Assembly (NCBI RefSeq): GCF_000308495.1 | Contig: NZ_BAFU01000033.1 | Location: 20,421 to 84,420 of the forward strand | Direction of reading: 5' to 3' | DNA length: 64,000 nucleotides | Source of the DNA: Nocardia brevicatena NBRC 12119 | GTDB lineage: Bacteria; Actinomycetota; Actinomycetes; Mycobacteriales; Mycobacteriaceae | Made by a program: the position numbers and the translations under genes | In this document: piece by piece, positions 9,848 to 20,677 of the stretch | Layout of the letters: every line of letters begins with the position of its first letter | Position numbering within the stretch: the stretch's first letter is position 1 | Notes under the pieces: generated by a model | The model's input: the letters and a program-made list of their open reading frames with translations, nothing else | Told to the model about the DNA's origin: nothing | The model's database searches: none

Positions 9848-10306
9848 GCGTATGTCCAGAAGGAGCTCGTGTTCTCCGGGTCGGTGTCGGTCGGGTCTTC
9901 GCGTTCGCTCCGGCGGTGCGCGGTACGGCAGCGGGCGGTGCTCGGCCGTGCCCGTCGGGCGGTGAAGCGTATGCGCCGCACCCGGTCCATGCCGGAGCGG
10001 TCGATCACCACCACCGACGCCGGCTCGGGGCACAGTCCTTGCCTCCGGGCAACAGCGGACAGCAATCGGCTCCATCGAGAACAGTGCCATTGGTTTCGGC
10101 AAGGCCGGTCCGGCAAGCTGAGAATTACTTATGGATTCGGGCTATCGGCCGTGCTGGGTTGTAGGCTTGGCTCATGGGCGGAGTTCTCCGATGTCCCTCA
10201 TCCACCGGAGAACTCCGCCCTCGCCGTATGGAGGGCCGGACCGGTGGTTACAGGTCGGACAACAACCCTGCGGAAACCACCTCGCGCCTACAACTAGAAT
10301 CGCGGC
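9848..10306. other. Intergenic region with valS leader
   Basis: About 460 bases between the lipid kinase and valS. The left half contains short frames with no family resemblance. The right half holds a perfect inverted repeat (10176-10220) and the valS start region. There is no tRNA-like fold and I could not recognise T-box core elements. Confidence 0.5.
10176..10220. repeat. Perfect 15-bp inverted repeat upstream of valS
   Basis: The arm gggcggagttctccg (10176-10190) and its exact complement cggagaactccgccc (10206-10220) enclose a 15-base loop. No T-run follows on either strand, so a classic intrinsic terminator is unlikely. The position 87 bases before the valS start suggests an RNA hairpin in the leader or a DNA operator. 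Function is unknown. Confidence 0.8.
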
Positions 10307-12985
10307 GTGACCAGCGCAGCCCCTGACAATACGCGAAATCGCGCCGATGCCCTCCCCAAGAGCTGGAACCCCGGCGAGGTGGAGGCCGACCTGTACGAGC
10401 GCTGGGTAGCCGCCGGTTACTTCGCCGCCGATCCGTCGAGCGGCAAGCCCGCGTATTCGATCGTGCTGCCGCCGCCGAACGTCACCGGCTCCCTGCACAT
10501 GGGCCATGCCCTCGACCACACTCTCATGGACACCCTCGCCCGCCGCAAGCGGATGCAGGGCTACGAGGTGCTGTGGCTGCCCGGTATGGACCATGCCGGT
10601 ATCGCCACCCAGACCGTGGTGGAGAAACAGTTGGCCGTCGACGGCAAGACCAAAGAAGATCTCGGCCGCGAGCTGTTCGTGCAGAAGGTGTGGGACTGGA
10701 AGCGCGAATCCGGCGGCGCCATCCAGTGGCAGATGCGCGCCCTCGGTGACAGCGTGGACTGGTCACGGGACCGGTTCACCATGGACGGGGGCCTGTCCCG
10801 GGCGGTGCAGACCATCTTCAAGCGTCTCTTCGACGCAGGCCTGATCTACCGTGCCGAACGCCTGGTGAACTGGTCGCCGGAACTGCGCACCGCCATCTCC
10901 GATATCGAAGTCAAATACGAGGATGTCGAGGGTGAGCTGGTCTCGCTGCGGTACGGCTCGCTCGACGACACCGAACCGCACGTGGTGGTCGCCACCACCC
11001 GGGTGGAGACCATGCTCGGTGATACCGCGGTGGCGGTGCATCCGGACGATCCGCGCTACCGCGATCTGATCGGCACCACCCTCGAACATCCGATCACCGG
11101 CCGGCAGATCCCGATCATCGCCGACGACTATGTCGATCCGGAGTTCGGTTCCGGCGCGGTCAAGATCACCCCGGCGCACGACCCCAACGACTTCGAGATG
11201 GGCCTGCGGCACAACCTGCCGATGCCGACCATCCTGGACGAGCGCGGCCGGATCACCGGTACGGGCACCGAATTCGACGGAATGGACCGGTTCGAGGCGC
11301 GGGTGAAGGTGCGCGAAAGACTGGCCGCCGAGGGACGCGTGGTCGCCGAGAAGCGACCCTACCTGCACAGCGTCGGCCATTCGGAGCGCAGCGGCGAGTC
11401 GATCGAACCGCGGCTGTCCATGCAGTGGTGGGTGAAGGTCGAGTCCCTGGCCAGGGCCGCCGGTGACGCGGTGCGCAACGGTGACACCGTCATCCACCCG
11501 GAGAGCCAGAAACCGCGCTGGTTCGACTGGGTCGACGATATGCACGACTGGTGCATCTCCCGCCAGCTGTGGTGGGGCCACCGCATCCCGATCTGGTATG
11601 GCCCCGAGGGCGAGGTGGCGTGTGTCGGCCCGGACGAGACGCCGCCGGAGGGCTGGGTGCAGGACCCCGACGTCCTGGACACCTGGTTCTCGTCGGGTCT
11701 GTGGCCGTTCTCGACCATGGGCTGGCCGGACGCCACACCGGAATTGGGGAAGTTCTATCCGACCAGCGTGCTGGTCACCGGTTACGACATCCTCTTCTTC
11801 TGGGTGGCCCGGATGATGATGTTCGGCACTTTCGTCGCCGAGGACACCGCGATCACCGCCGGGAAGGGCGGCGCCCGTCAGGTGCCGTTCAAGGACGTGT
11901 TCCTGCACGGTCTGATCCGCGACCAGTACGGCAAGAAGATGTCGAAGTCGCGGGGCAACGGTATCGACCCCTTGGACTGGATCTCCGACTACGGCGCCGA
12001 CGCCCTGCGGTTCACCCTGGCGCGCGGTGCGCAGCCCGGCGGCGACCTGTCCGTCGGCGAACCGCACGCCCTGGCCTCGCGCAGCTTCATCACCAAACTG
12101 TTCAACGCGAGCAAGTTCGCGCTGATGAACGGCGCCCATGCGGGTGACCTGCCCGCCCGCGACACCCTCACCGACGCCGACCGTTGGATTCTGGATCGGT
12201 TCGACGAGGTGCGCGCCGAGGTCGACGCCGCTTTCGACGCCTACGAGTTCGGCAAGGCGTGCGAGGCGCTGTACCACTTCGCGTGGGACGAACTGTGCGA
12301 CTGGTACCTGGAACTGTCCAAGGTGCAGTTCGCGGCGGACGGTGAACGCGCGGAGGCCACCCGGGTGGTCCTGGGCAACGTCCTCGACGCCGTGCTGCGG
12401 CTGCTGCATCCGGTGGTTCCGTTCGTCACCGAGGTGCTGCGGCAGGCGCTGACCGGCGGGGAATCCGTCGTTGTCGCCGCATGGCCGCAGGGCAGCGGTG
12501 TGCCCGCCGATACCGGCTCCGCCCGGCGGATCGCCGATGTCCAGCGTCTCGTCACCGAGATCCGCCGTTTCCGCAGCGATCAGGGACTGGCCGACAAACA
12601 GAAGGTCGCGGCCCGGGTGATCGGCCTGGCCGAGGCCGGGATCGAGCATATGTACGACTCGGTGGCCAACCTCGCCCGACTCACCGAGCCGGGTGACGGG
12701 TTCTCCGCCACCGCGTCCGTGGAGGTGCGGTTGAGCGGTGCCACTGTCACCGTCGGGGTGGATACCTCGGGTTCGGTCGACCTGGAGGCCGAACGTCGCC
12801 GGTTGGAGAAGGACCTGGCCGCCGCCCGGAAGGAACTGGACACCACCACCGCCAAACTCGCCAATGAGTCGTTCCTGGCCAAGGCGCCCGAACAGGTGGT
12901 GGACAAGATCCGTAAGCGTCGCGATGTGGCCGCCGACGAGGTGGACCGGATCGGCGCCCGGCTCGCCGAGCTGAGCGGCAAGTGA
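10307..12985 (+). CDS. valS: Valyl-tRNA synthetase
   Basis: Charges tRNA-Val in the cytoplasm. The 892-residue length is normal. The class I signature [20 protein letters not shown] is near residue 55, the editing domain includes [19 protein letters not shown], and the KMSKS loop appears as [18 protein letters not shown] near residue 543. A C-terminal coiled-coil arm ([19 protein letters not shown]) is present. The start is GTG at 10307 ([11 protein letters not shown]). Its stop overlaps the start of folC by four bases, an arrangement known in other actinobacteria. Confidence 0.98.
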   Translation: MTSAAPDNTRNRADALPKSWNPGEVEADLYERWVAAGYFAADPSSGKPAYSIVLPPPNVTGSLHMGHALDHTLMDTLARRKRMQGYEVLWLPGMDHAGIATQTVVEKQLAVDGKTKEDLGRELFVQKVWDWKRESGGAIQWQMRALGDSVDWSRDRFTMDGGLSRAVQTIFKRLFDAGLIYRAERLVNWSPELRTAISDIEVKYEDVEGELVSLRYGSLDDTEPHVVVATTRVETMLGDTAVAVHPDDPRYRDLIGTTLEHPITGRQIPIIADDYVDPEFGSGAVKITPAHDPNDFEMGLRHNLPMPTILDERGRITGTGTEFDGMDRFEARVKVRERLAAEGRVVAEKRPYLHSVGHSERSGESIEPRLSMQWWVKVESLARAAGDAVRNGDTVIHPESQKPRWFDWVDDMHDWCISRQLWWGHRIPIWYGPEGEVACVGPDETPPEGWVQDPDVLDTWFSSGLWPFSTMGWPDATPELGKFYPTSVLVTGYDILFFWVARMMMFGTFVAEDTAITAGKGGARQVPFKDVFLHGLIRDQYGKKMSKSRGNGIDPLDWISDYGADALRFTLARGAQPGGDLSVGEPHALASRSFITKLFNASKFALMNGAHAGDLPARDTLTDADRWILDRFDEVRAEVDAAFDAYEFGKACEALYHFAWDELCDWYLELSKVQFAADGERAEATRVVLGNVLDAVLRLLHPVVPFVTEVLRQALTGGESVVVAAWPQGSGVPADTGSARRIADVQRLVTEIRRFRSDQGLADKQKVAARVIGLAEAGIEHMYDSVANLARLTEPGDGFSATASVEVRLSGATVTVGVDTSGSVDLEAERRRLEKDLAAARKELDTTTAKLANESFLAKAPEQVVDKIRKRRDVAADEVDRIGARLAELSGK

Positions 12986-14445
12986 ACGATCCGCGAGGCA
13001 ACCGCGAACCGGAGCCACAGCACGGGACGGACGCTCGCCTCGGCAGCGGGCCGTCGCCGGTGGATCTGGCGGAGATGGCGCTGGTCGAGGCCGAACTCGA
13101 CCGGCGCTGGCCGGAAACCAAGATCGAGCCGTCGCTCACCCGGATCGCCACCCTGATGGATGTGCTGGGCCATCCCCAACACGGCTACCCGGCCATCCAT
13201 ATCGCCGGGACCAACGGCAAGACGTCGGTCTCGCGGATGATCGACGCCCTGCTCACCGCCCTGCACCGCCGGACCGGACGGTTCACCAGCCCGCATCTGC
13301 AGCTGGCCACCGAACGGATCAGTATCGATAACGCGCCCATCTCCCCGGCCCGCTATGTGGAGCTCTACCGGGAACTGCAGCCGTATATCGAGATGATCGA
13401 CCAGCGGTCGACCGCGGCGGGTGGCCCGGCGCTGAGCAAATTCGAGGTGCTCACCGCCATGGCCTACGCCGAGTTCGCGGAGGCTCCGGTGGATGTCGCG
13501 GTGGTGGAGACGGGGATGGGCGGCACCTGGGACGCCACCAATGTCATCGACGGGCAGGTCGCGGTGATCACCCAGATCGGCCTGGACCACACCGAGTACC
13601 TGGGTCCGGACCTGGCCTCCATCGCCACGGAGAAGGCCGGGATCATCAAGCCCCCCGCCGACCGACTGGTGCCCGTCGACACCGTCGCGGTGATCGGCGA
13701 ACAGGACCCCGAGGCCATGGACGTGCTATTGCGGCGCGCGGTCGAGGTCGACGCCTCGGTGGCTCGGGCGGGCTCGGAGTTCCGGGTCGTGAGCCGCCGG
13801 ATCGCGGTCGGTGGTCAGCAGCTGGAACTGCAAGGCCTCGGTGGGGTGTACGACGAGATCTTCCTGCCGCTGCACGGCGAGCACCAGGCCCACAACGCGG
13901 CGCTCGCCCTGGCCGCGGTGGAGGCGTTCTTCGGCGCGGGCGTCGACCGGCAGTTGGACGTGGACGCGGTCCGCGCCGGTTTCGCCGCCGCCACCAGTCC
14001 GGGTCGGATGGAACGGATGCGCAGCGCCCCCACGATCTTCATCGATGCCGCGCACAACCCGGCCGGGGCGCGGGCGCTGGCCAAGACACTGACCGCCGAA
14101 TTCGACTTCCGCAAGCTGGTGGGGGTGGTCTCGGTACTGTCCGACAAGGACGTGGTGGGAATACTGACCCCGTGGGAATCGGTGTTCGACGAGATCGTCG
14201 TCACCGACAACGGCTCTCCGCGCGCCATGGACGTGGAACAGCTGGCCGATCTGGCCGTCCAGCGTTTCGGCGACGAGCGGGTGGTGACCGCGCCCACTCT
14301 GCCCGACGCGTTGGAAACCGCCATCGCGCTGGCCGAAGAGGTCGGGGAATCGGGCGATATGGTCTCCGGCGCGGGAATCGTGGTGACCGGTTCGGTGGTA
14401 ACCGCGGGAGCCGCGCGCGCCCTGTTCGGCAAGGATCCGGCATGA
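12982..14445 (+). CDS. folC: Bifunctional dihydrofolate synthase / folylpolyglutamate synthase
   Basis: Adds glutamate to dihydropteroate and to folates in the cytoplasm. The 487-residue Mur-ligase-type protein has the P-loop [19 protein letters not shown] near residue 72, [16 protein letters not shown] after it, [16 protein letters not shown], and the C-terminal ligase segment [18 protein letters not shown]. The N-terminal 28 residues are poorly conserved, so the GTG start overlapping valS (GTGA) is supported mainly by coupling. It is the second gene of the valS-folC-DUF4233-ndk block. Confidence 0.96.
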   Translation: MNDPRGNREPEPQHGTDARLGSGPSPVDLAEMALVEAELDRRWPETKIEPSLTRIATLMDVLGHPQHGYPAIHIAGTNGKTSVSRMIDALLTALHRRTGRFTSPHLQLATERISIDNAPISPARYVELYRELQPYIEMIDQRSTAAGGPALSKFEVLTAMAYAEFAEAPVDVAVVETGMGGTWDATNVIDGQVAVITQIGLDHTEYLGPDLASIATEKAGIIKPPADRLVPVDTVAVIGEQDPEAMDVLLRRAVEVDASVARAGSEFRVVSRRIAVGGQQLELQGLGGVYDEIFLPLHGEHQAHNAALALAAVEAFFGAGVDRQLDVDAVRAGFAAATSPGRMERMRSAPTIFIDAAHNPAGARALAKTLTAEFDFRKLVGVVSVLSDKDVVGILTPWESVFDEIVVTDNGSPRAMDVEQLADLAVQRFGDERVVTAPTLPDALETAIALAEEVGESGDMVSGAGIVVTGSVVTAGAARALFGKDPA

Positions 14446-14464
14446 GGCCGTGAGAGGATACAGC

Positions 14465-14872
14465 GTGAGTAGATCTCAGGACGCGGCTCGGCCGGCCCTG
14501 CCCGATCCCTGGAAAGGGCTGCGCGGTGTCATGGCGGGCGCGCTGGTGCTCGAGGCCATCACGGTGCTGCTGGCGTTGCCGGTGGTCGCCGACCTCGGCG
14601 GTGGACTGAGTTGGCTATCCGCCGGCTATCTGGTGTTGGTGGCGTTGGTGATGATGGCGGGTGCCGGTTTGCAGCGCCGCTCGTGGGCCATTCCGTTCAA
14701 CCTCGGTGTGCAGGTGCCGGTGCTGCTCGGCGGGTTCTTCCACCTGTCCATCGTGGTGATCGGTGTGGTGTTCATCGGGGTATGGGCCTTCATCCTGCTG
14801 CTGCGGGCGGATGTGCGGCGGCGCATGGACCAGGGGATACTGCCCGCCCAGCGGATGCGGGACCGCTCGTAG
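14465..14872 (+). CDS. DUF4233 membrane protein
   Basis: A small membrane protein of about 135 residues with four predicted hydrophobic helices (GVMAGALVLEAITVLLALPV, WLSAGYLVLVALVMMAGAGL, FNLGVQVPVLLGGFF, IVVIGVVFIGVWAFILLL) and a basic C-terminal tail. This matches DUF4233, a family found in actinobacteria between folC and ndk, where it is of unknown function. GTG at 14465 has GAGAGGA six bases upstream and is preferred over the GTG at 14450. The start lies about 20 bases after the folC stop, so it is part of that operon. Confidence 0.88.
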   Translation: MSRSQDAARPALPDPWKGLRGVMAGALVLEAITVLLALPVVADLGGGLSWLSAGYLVLVALVMMAGAGLQRRSWAIPFNLGVQVPVLLGGFFHLSIVVIGVVFIGVWAFILLLRADVRRRMDQGILPAQRMRDRS

Positions 14873-15103
14873 ACACGTGGTGCGCCACCGCGCCGCGGCC
14901 TCCGGGCGCCTTGCGCGGGGCGCACTCCGCCACGGCCGGGGCCCGCCCGGGTCTGGACCGCCCGGAGCGAATTCGCGTCAGCGGATTCGCGTTGGAAGGG
15001 AAGACCCGGGGTCACGAGGGCTCCGACAGCGCCACTTTGGTGGCGCAATCCAACACAGCCTCCGGGCGCCGACCGCTCATGCCGCGCCCGATAAGCTTGC
15101 GGC

Positions 15104-15520
15104 GTGACAGAGCAGACATTGATGCTGATCAAACCCGACGGTGTCGAGCGTGGCCTGGTCGGCGAGGTGCTGAGCCGGGTCGAGCGCAAGGGCCTGAGGA
15201 TCACCGCCCTGGAGTTGAAGCAGGTCACCGCGGAGCTGGCGGGTGAGCACTACGCCGAGCATGTCGACAAGCCGTTCTACGGTTCGCTGATCGAATTCAT
15301 CACATCCGGCCCGGTGGTGGCCGCCGTTCTGGAGGGTCCGCGCGCCATCGCCGCGTTCCGGCAGCTGGCCGGTGGCACCGATCCGGTGGAGAAGGCGGTA
15401 CCGGGCAGTATTCGCGGCGACTTGGCCTTGGAGACCCAGTCGAACCTGGTGCACGGCTCGGACTCCCCGGATTCGGCCAAACGGGAGATCGCGCTCTGGT
15501 TCCCCGAGTTTCCGCTCTGA
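15104..15520 (+). CDS. ndk: Nucleoside-diphosphate kinase
   Basis: Equilibrates nucleoside triphosphates through a phosphohistidine intermediate. At 138 residues it is a typical hexameric-type NDK. It starts [20 protein letters not shown], has [14 protein letters not shown], and carries the active-site histidine in [20 protein letters not shown]. The GTG start gives the standard N-terminus. A 230-base spacer with a repeat element separates it from DUF4233, so it may have its own promoter. A divergent NDK-domain protein elsewhere in the window (38366-39403) is not a substitute for this housekeeping copy. Confidence 0.97.
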   Translation: MTEQTLMLIKPDGVERGLVGEVLSRVERKGLRITALELKQVTAELAGEHYAEHVDKPFYGSLIEFITSGPVVAAVLEGPRAIAAFRQLAGGTDPVEKAVPGSIRGDLALETQSNLVHGSDSPDSAKREIALWFPEFPL

Positions 15521-16103
15521 CCCGGCCGTATCCGTCGGCGCACGGGTGGGCGCCCCGCGTGGTTTCACGTGCCACCGCCTCCGGGCGCCGATCGCCCGTG
15601 CTGTGTCTTTCGACGCACGGTGGGCGCCCCGCGTGGTTACGCCGCGCTACCGCCTCCGGGTGACGACCGCCCATATGGTGTGGGGTTGCGGCTTTCGGTT
15701 CGCGCGGCCACGCGCTGGTGGACGGCCCTCGGACGGGTGCTCCACAGCGCCGATGGCGAACATCGGGCGCACTGTGTGGGATACTGGCACATGATTGCGA
15801 TCGGTAACGGTCGCGATCGGATGACACCCCGTGGGGCGATGCCGCCATCGCTGCCGCGGACCGACAGCCGGATCGCTGGGCCGTCGTCCGCCTCGGCGCG
15901 CTGGATGAGCGCGCGTCTCGTGGAGTTCAGCCATATGCCAGGCGCCGCGTGCCCAGTTGGCCCGACCGAGGATCGACAGAGATAACCGGGCACGCGGGGC
16001 GAGACCATTGTTCTCGCGCAACCGCGCGAGGCGGACGGAACAGCGCCCCCGCGACGGCCGCGTCACTCACCGAGGGACGCGCCCGGGGGCCCGAGGAGAC
16101 TTC
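15521..16103. other. Long upstream region of rne
   Basis: 583 bases between ndk and the preferred rne start. The first part is the tandem repeat. Around 15776-15784 the sequence gtgggatactgg could include an actinobacterial -10 box, and an imperfect dyad (gcgatcggtaacggtcgcgatc) follows. The rne frame stays open back to 15957 but lacks family similarity there, so most of this stretch is probably leader and promoter. Confidence 0.5.
15540..15690. repeat. Two tandem copies of an approximately 75-base intergenic repeat after ndk
   Basis: A unit beginning gcacgggtgggcgccccgcg at 15540 recurs with few changes at 15615, giving a 75-base period. Each copy ends in the core accgcctccgggcgcc or a close variant (accgcctccgggtgac). 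Related cores lie at about 14896-14910 and 15058-15075 in the spacer before ndk. The sequence is GC-rich with internal dyads and has no coding potential that I can support. Confidence 0.7.
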
Positions 16104-19100
16104 GTGGCCGATCAAGAGCCGCTGGACACAACATCACAGGATGCCGATCAATTGCCGGAGCGAATCCGAGTTCATGCACTGGCCAAACGGCTGGGGGTGA
16201 CGAGCAAACGGATCCTCGCCAAACTCAGCGAGTTGGGGGCCGAAGCCCGCAGTCCTCAGTCGAATGTGGACCGGTCGGTCGCCGAGACCGTCCGCGATTC
16301 GCTACGAACTCCGAATTTGATATCCCCGCCACCCGAGGCCGGCGAGTCGCCGGCGGCCACCGCGACGCCCGCGGGGGCGGAACCGGATGAGCGGTCCCGG
16401 GCCGCGGCGCCGGAACCCGGCGGAGGATCCGGGCGGGTACCGGAGAGCGCGACCGACGCGGAGACCCGCGGCTCGGCCGCGGATGGCGAGGTCGCGCCCG
16501 CCGAAGACGAATCCGCCGGTGCCTCCACGGAGGTTCGGGTCGGAGTCGGGTACGAGCCCCGGCCCGGTGGCGAGTCGACATCCGCCGCGGCCTCCGAAAC
16601 CGGGGCCGCCGAGGCGGCATCGCGGGCCATGGCGCACAGCACGCCCACCTTCACCGCTCTGTTCACCGCTCCGGCCGGTTTGTTCGCCGGCCCGGTGCCG
16701 GACGAGCCGACGGTCACCGAGCCGATCGTCTTCGAAACGGCCGTCGCCGCCCCGCTGTTCCTGCCCCCCGATGCCGCGGTCGCCGAAGAACTGCGCCGCC
16801 GCCGGCGCGCCGAGCGGGCCGTGGACCGGCCCGACGAGTCGGCCACCGACACGGACACCGAAGATGAAACCGACTCCGAGGGCGGGGGCGACGAGCAGAC
16901 CGGTGGCGAGGAGCAGCCGCGCCGCCGCCGCCGGGGCCGGCGCGGGCGGGGGCGGGGTCGTGGCGAACAGCACGCCGACGCCGAGACCGGTATCGATCAG
17001 GAGGACGTGGTCACCGAGTCGGGTGAACGCGATGCGGACACCGACACCTCCGGTGAGCAGCCGGCCGAAACCACCGATACCGAATCCGCGGAACAGGACG
17101 AGTCCGGCGATACCGAGTTCGGTGCGGATGCCGAGCAGAGCGAAGGCACCCCGAGCCGCCGGCGTCGCCGCCGCCGGCGCCGCAAGGCGGGCGAATCCGG
17201 TGAGACCGAACCCGCCGACGACGATCCGCCCAATACCGTCGTGCACGAGCGCGAACCGCGGAACAAGAGCCGCGGCCGCGTGGTCGTCGACGAAGTCCAG
17301 GGCATCTCGGGTTCCACCCGGTTGGAGGCCAAGCGTCAGCGTCGCCGCGACGGGCGCGAGGCGGGCCGGCGGCGGCCGCCGATCCTCACCGAATCGGAGT
17401 TCCTGGCCCGGCGCGAGTCGGTGGACCGCGTGATGGTGGTTCGGGAGAAAGCGTTCCCCGGGCATCCCACCGCTACCCAGGTCGCCGTGCTCGAGGACAA
17501 CATCCTGGTGGAGCACTTCGTCACCAGCACCGGGTCGGCCTCGATGGTGGGCAATGTCTACCTCGGTAAGGTGCAGAACGTACTGCCCAGTATGGAGGCG
17601 GCGTTCGTCGATATCGGCCGTGGTCGCAACGGCGTGCTCTACGCCGGTGAGGTCGACTGGGAAGCCGCCGGGCTCGGCGGTAAGGAACGCAAGATCGAAC
17701 AGGCGCTCAAACCCGGTGACCAGGTGCTGGTCCAGGTGAGCAAGGACCCGGTCGGACACAAGGGCGCCCGGCTCACCACCCAGATCAGCCTGGCCGGCCG
17801 CTTCCTGGTGTACGTACCGGGTGGCACCTCCACCGGTATCAGCCGCAAACTGCCCGATACCGAGCGCAAACGACTCAAGGAGATCCTGCGCGAGATCGTG
17901 CCCGACGACGCCGGGGTGATCATCCGCACCGCGGCCGAGGGGGTCAGCGAAACCGAGCTGATCCGCGATGTCGAGCGGTTGCAGACCACTTGGCGCAAGA
18001 TCAAGGAGGCCTCCGAGAAGGATTCCGGCGCGCCGAAGACCCTCTACGAAGAGCCCGACCTGCTGGTCAAGGTCGTCCGCGACCTGTTCAACGAGGACTT
18101 CTCCGAACTCGTCATCGAGGGCGAACGCTCCTGGAGCACGGTGCAGAGCTATATCGGCACCGTCGCCCCGGATCTGTTGGATCGGGTGAGCCGGCACGAG
18201 AACAACGGCGTCGACGTCTTCGAGGCCTACCGGATCGACGAGCAGTTGACCAAGGCACTCGACCGCAAGGTGTGGCTGCCGTCGGGCGGCACCCTGGTCA
18301 TCGACCGCACCGAGGCGATGACGGTGATCGACGTCAACACCGGCAAGTTCACCGGTTCCGGCGGCGGCAACCTGGAGGAGACCGTCACCCGCAACAACCT
18401 GGAGGCCGCCGAGGAGATCGTGCGGCAGATGCGCCTGCGCGATATCGGCGGCATGATCGTCGTCGACTTCATCGACATGGTGCTCGAATCCAACCGTGAC
18501 CTGGTGCTGCGGCGGCTCACCGAAGCTCTGGGCCGCGACCGCACCCGCCACCAGGTATCCGAGGTGACCTCCCTCGGCCTGGTCCAGATGACCCGCAAGA
18601 AGCTGGGCACCGGCCTGGTGGAGGCGTTCTCCACCACCTGCGAGCACTGCCACGGCCGGGGCATCCTGGTGCACAGCTATCCGGTGGAGCCCTCGTCCGC
18701 CGAGGACGGCGCCGGTCGGAGCCGGGAACCCGGTTCGCGTCGGCGCCGGGGTCGGGACAAGGCCCCGGCCATCGCGGCGCCCGCCGTGGTCGCCGCCGAA
18801 TCCGCCGATGAGGACGCCGCCGTCAAGCGGGCGCATCCCGTCGCGCTGGCCATGGCCGCCCACCAGGCGGAGGAAACCACCGAGCCGGTGGGGGCCGCGG
18901 AAGCGGTGGAGTCGGAGGCGGTCGTATCGGAAGCGATCGAGGCCGTGCGGGCCGGTGACACGGTGGCCGGGTCCGCACCGGAGAGCACCGCGGGCCGGTC
19001 CGTCTACGAACGCGTGGCCGAGGAGGCCATCGCCGCACCGGTGGGCGGCGGGGCGTCCGGCACCGCCGCGTCCAACGGTGTGTCCACCGAGAACGGTCGG

Positions 19101-20357
19101 CCTGCGCAGGATCGTCCCGAGGGTGAGGAACCGCCGCCACGGCCCCGGCGTCGTCGCCGAGTGGTACGTTCGGCCGCCGCGCCGGGTTCCACCGGAGGCC
19201 GTACGGCTGTTGTGGGAGCGGAGCCGGTGGCCGGGGGCGAATCAGGTGACGACTCGGCCGCCGCTGTCCCCGGGTCCGCTCCGCCCGCGACCGGTTCGGC
19301 CGCCGCTGTCACCGGTCCGGGTTCGACCACGGCCGGGTTCGCGCCGGTCGGCGACGACGCGGTTCCCGCCGCCGTCGAGGAGATTGCGCCCGCGGCCGAG
19401 CCGACCGGTACGGATCCGGCTTCGGCGGTACCGGGGTCGGCTCCACTGGCGACCGGTTCGGCTCCGACCGCGGCCGGTGCGGTGTCCGGCGAAGCCGATG
19501 CGACCGTGAGCGGTGTCGACGAGGCTCCGGCCGAGAGCGCTGCGACAACGGGCGAGAGCGGCGAGGAAGCGGCGGAAGCAGCCGCTGTATCGGGCGAGGC
19601 CGTCCGGGCGGCGGCGGAGGACACCGTGTCGGCGGAGACCGTTCAGGAATCGGCCGAGGGCGCGGCGGCTTCGGCGGTACCGGGGTCGGCTCCGCTCGCG
19701 ACCGGTTCGGCTCCGACCGAGACCGGCGTGGTTCCGCCCGAAACCGGTGCGCCGGCCGGCGGCGAGGCGACTTCGCCCGAGGCCGACTCGAGTGGTATCG
19801 GCGCAGCGGCCGGGTCCGGGGCCGGGGAACCCGCGATCCGTTCGGCGCGGCGCCGGGCGGCTCGTCCGGCGGCCGCACCGGACGCCGGCGGCGGCACCCC
19901 GGTGGTCATGAGCGCGGAGCCTGTCGGCCATGGCACGCCGGTATCGGCCGGTGAGCCGATCTCCGCCGCGGCCGAGCCGGCTTCCGCCGGTGGATCCTCG
20001 GGTGATACCGCCGCGGAAGCCGTAACCGCCGTCGAGCCCACCGATGGTCCCGCGGAAGCGGTGGCGCCTTCCGACGTGGCGGCCGCAGGGACGGAACCGG
20101 CGGGCTCGGACACCGTGGTTTCGGATGTAGAGGACATGACCGTTCGACCGTCGCGGCGCCGCCGGGTGGCCCGTTCGACCGCCGCGCCGACTCCGGACAG
20201 CAGCGGTGCGGTGTTCGTTCTGTCCGCGGGCGAGCATTCGACCGCTCCGACCGTCGACTTCACGGCCGATCCGGAACAGGTCGAACCGTCCGCGCACCGG
20301 ACGCGCAGAAGGGGCGCCGGCCGGCCCGCGGGCCCACCGGCGGACGAGCAGAGCTGA
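16104..20357 (+). CDS. rne: Ribonuclease E/G family endoribonuclease with IF2-like N-terminus and repetitive tail
   Basis: RNase E/G cuts single-stranded RNA 5' ends in mRNA decay and rRNA maturation. Of about 1,417 residues, the N-terminus carries an IF2_N-like helix pair (IRVHALAKRLGVTSKRILAK), then acidic and Arg-rich low complexity. The S1 domain (GNVYLGKVQNVLPSMEAAFV) is near residue 483. The DNase-I-like catalytic core has VIDVNTGKFTGSGGGN near 742 and IVVDFIDMVLESNRD after it. The Zn-link appears as CEHCHGRG near 845. The remaining 550 residues are Ala/Pro/Glu-rich with internal repeats. The GTG at 16104 follows GAGGAGAC by about five bases and is preferred over the longest frame (15957). 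Downstream lie rplU, rpmA and obg, the usual order. Confidence 0.95.
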   Translation: MADQEPLDTTSQDADQLPERIRVHALAKRLGVTSKRILAKLSELGAEARSPQSNVDRSVAETVRDSLRTPNLISPPPEAGESPAATATPAGAEPDERSRAAAPEPGGGSGRVPESATDAETRGSAADGEVAPAEDESAGASTEVRVGVGYEPRPGGESTSAAASETGAAEAASRAMAHSTPTFTALFTAPAGLFAGPVPDEPTVTEPIVFETAVAAPLFLPPDAAVAEELRRRRRAERAVDRPDESATDTDTEDETDSEGGGDEQTGGEEQPRRRRRGRRGRGRGRGEQHADAETGIDQEDVVTESGERDADTDTSGEQPAETTDTESAEQDESGDTEFGADAEQSEGTPSRRRRRRRRRKAGESGETEPADDDPPNTVVHEREPRNKSRGRVVVDEVQGISGSTRLEAKRQRRRDGREAGRRRPPILTESEFLARRESVDRVMVVREKAFPGHPTATQVAVLEDNILVEHFVTSTGSASMVGNVYLGKVQNVLPSMEAAFVDIGRGRNGVLYAGEVDWEAAGLGGKERKIEQALKPGDQVLVQVSKDPVGHKGARLTTQISLAGRFLVYVPGGTSTGISRKLPDTERKRLKEILREIVPDDAGVIIRTAAEGVSETELIRDVERLQTTWRKIKEASEKDSGAPKTLYEEPDLLVKVVRDLFNEDFSELVIEGERSWSTVQSYIGTVAPDLLDRVSRHENNGVDVFEAYRIDEQLTKALDRKVWLPSGGTLVIDRTEAMTVIDVNTGKFTGSGGGNLEETVTRNNLEAAEEIVRQMRLRDIGGMIVVDFIDMVLESNRDLVLRRLTEALGRDRTRHQVSEVTSLGLVQMTRKKLGTGLVEAFSTTCEHCHGRGILVHSYPVEPSSAEDGAGRSREPGSRRRRGRDKAPAIAAPAVVAAESADEDAAVKRAHPVALAMAAHQAEETTEPVGAAEAVESEAVVSEAIEAVRAGDTVAGSAPESTAGRSVYERVAEEAIAAPVGGGASGTAASNGVSTENGRPAQDRPEGEEPPPRPRRRRRVVRSAAAPGSTGGRTAVVGAEPVAGGESGDDSAAAVPGSAPPATGSAAAVTGPGSTTAGFAPVGDDAVPAAVEEIAPAAEPTGTDPASAVPGSAPLATGSAPTAAGAVSGEADATVSGVDEAPAESAATTGESGEEAAEAAAVSGEAVRAAAEDTVSAETVQESAEGAAASAVPGSAPLATGSAPTETGVVPPETGAPAGGEATSPEADSSGIGAAAGSGAGEPAIRSARRRAARPAAAPDAGGGTPVVMSAEPVGHGTPVSAGEPISAAAEPASAGGSSGDTAAEAVTAVEPTDGPAEAVAPSDVAAAGTEPAGSDTVVSDVEDMTVRPSRRRRVARSTAAPTPDSSGAVFVLSAGEHSTAPTVDFTADPEQVEPSAHRTRRRGAGRPAGPPADEQS

Positions 20358-20378
20358 TTCGCTCGGAATCCTGTGTTG

Positions 20379-20415
20379 AGAAACGAGACCCTCGTCACTC
20401 GAGGGTCTCGTTTCT
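20379..20415 (+). terminator. Intrinsic terminator-like hairpin after rne
   Basis: A perfect 16-bp stem, agaaacgagaccctcg pairing with cgagggtctcgtttct, closes a five-base loop 22 bases after the rne stop. The right arm ends in tttct, giving a modest U tract. Confidence 0.85.
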
Positions 20416-20677
20416 TCATCGGAGTCGCTTCTCGGCGCGTGTCCGTATTCCGGGACCGGGGGGACCGGTTTGGAGGCGTACACCCGCGTCCTGTAATCTT
20501 GGTCAGTCGCTGCCCGGCGACAGCGGTGTGCTGTTCCGTGGCCGGTTCCCGATACCGAGAGCCACCAGGCGCTGAGGCGGCGGTGATTACCAGACCAGTC
20601 GTACGGCGGTTTCCGGCGCAGCCGGGCTTCCGCCGTGAGCGAGTGCCGAGCAATAGAGGAAGAAGGGCAGCCGACCG

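Noticed and set aside
9844-10164. 106-codon plus-strand frame between the lipid kinase and valS
   Set aside because: Poor codon bias and no similarity; its start overlaps the kinase stop only by chance.
10763-13018. 751-codon minus-strand frame opposite valS
   Set aside because: Shadow of valS; no family resemblance and no ribosome-binding site.
16302-18863. 853-codon minus-strand frame opposite rne
   Set aside because: Composition mirrors the rne codons; no motif.
20379-20415. Possible small RNA rather than terminator
   Set aside because: The perfect stem right after the rne stop is fully explained as a terminator; no separate promoter is visible.
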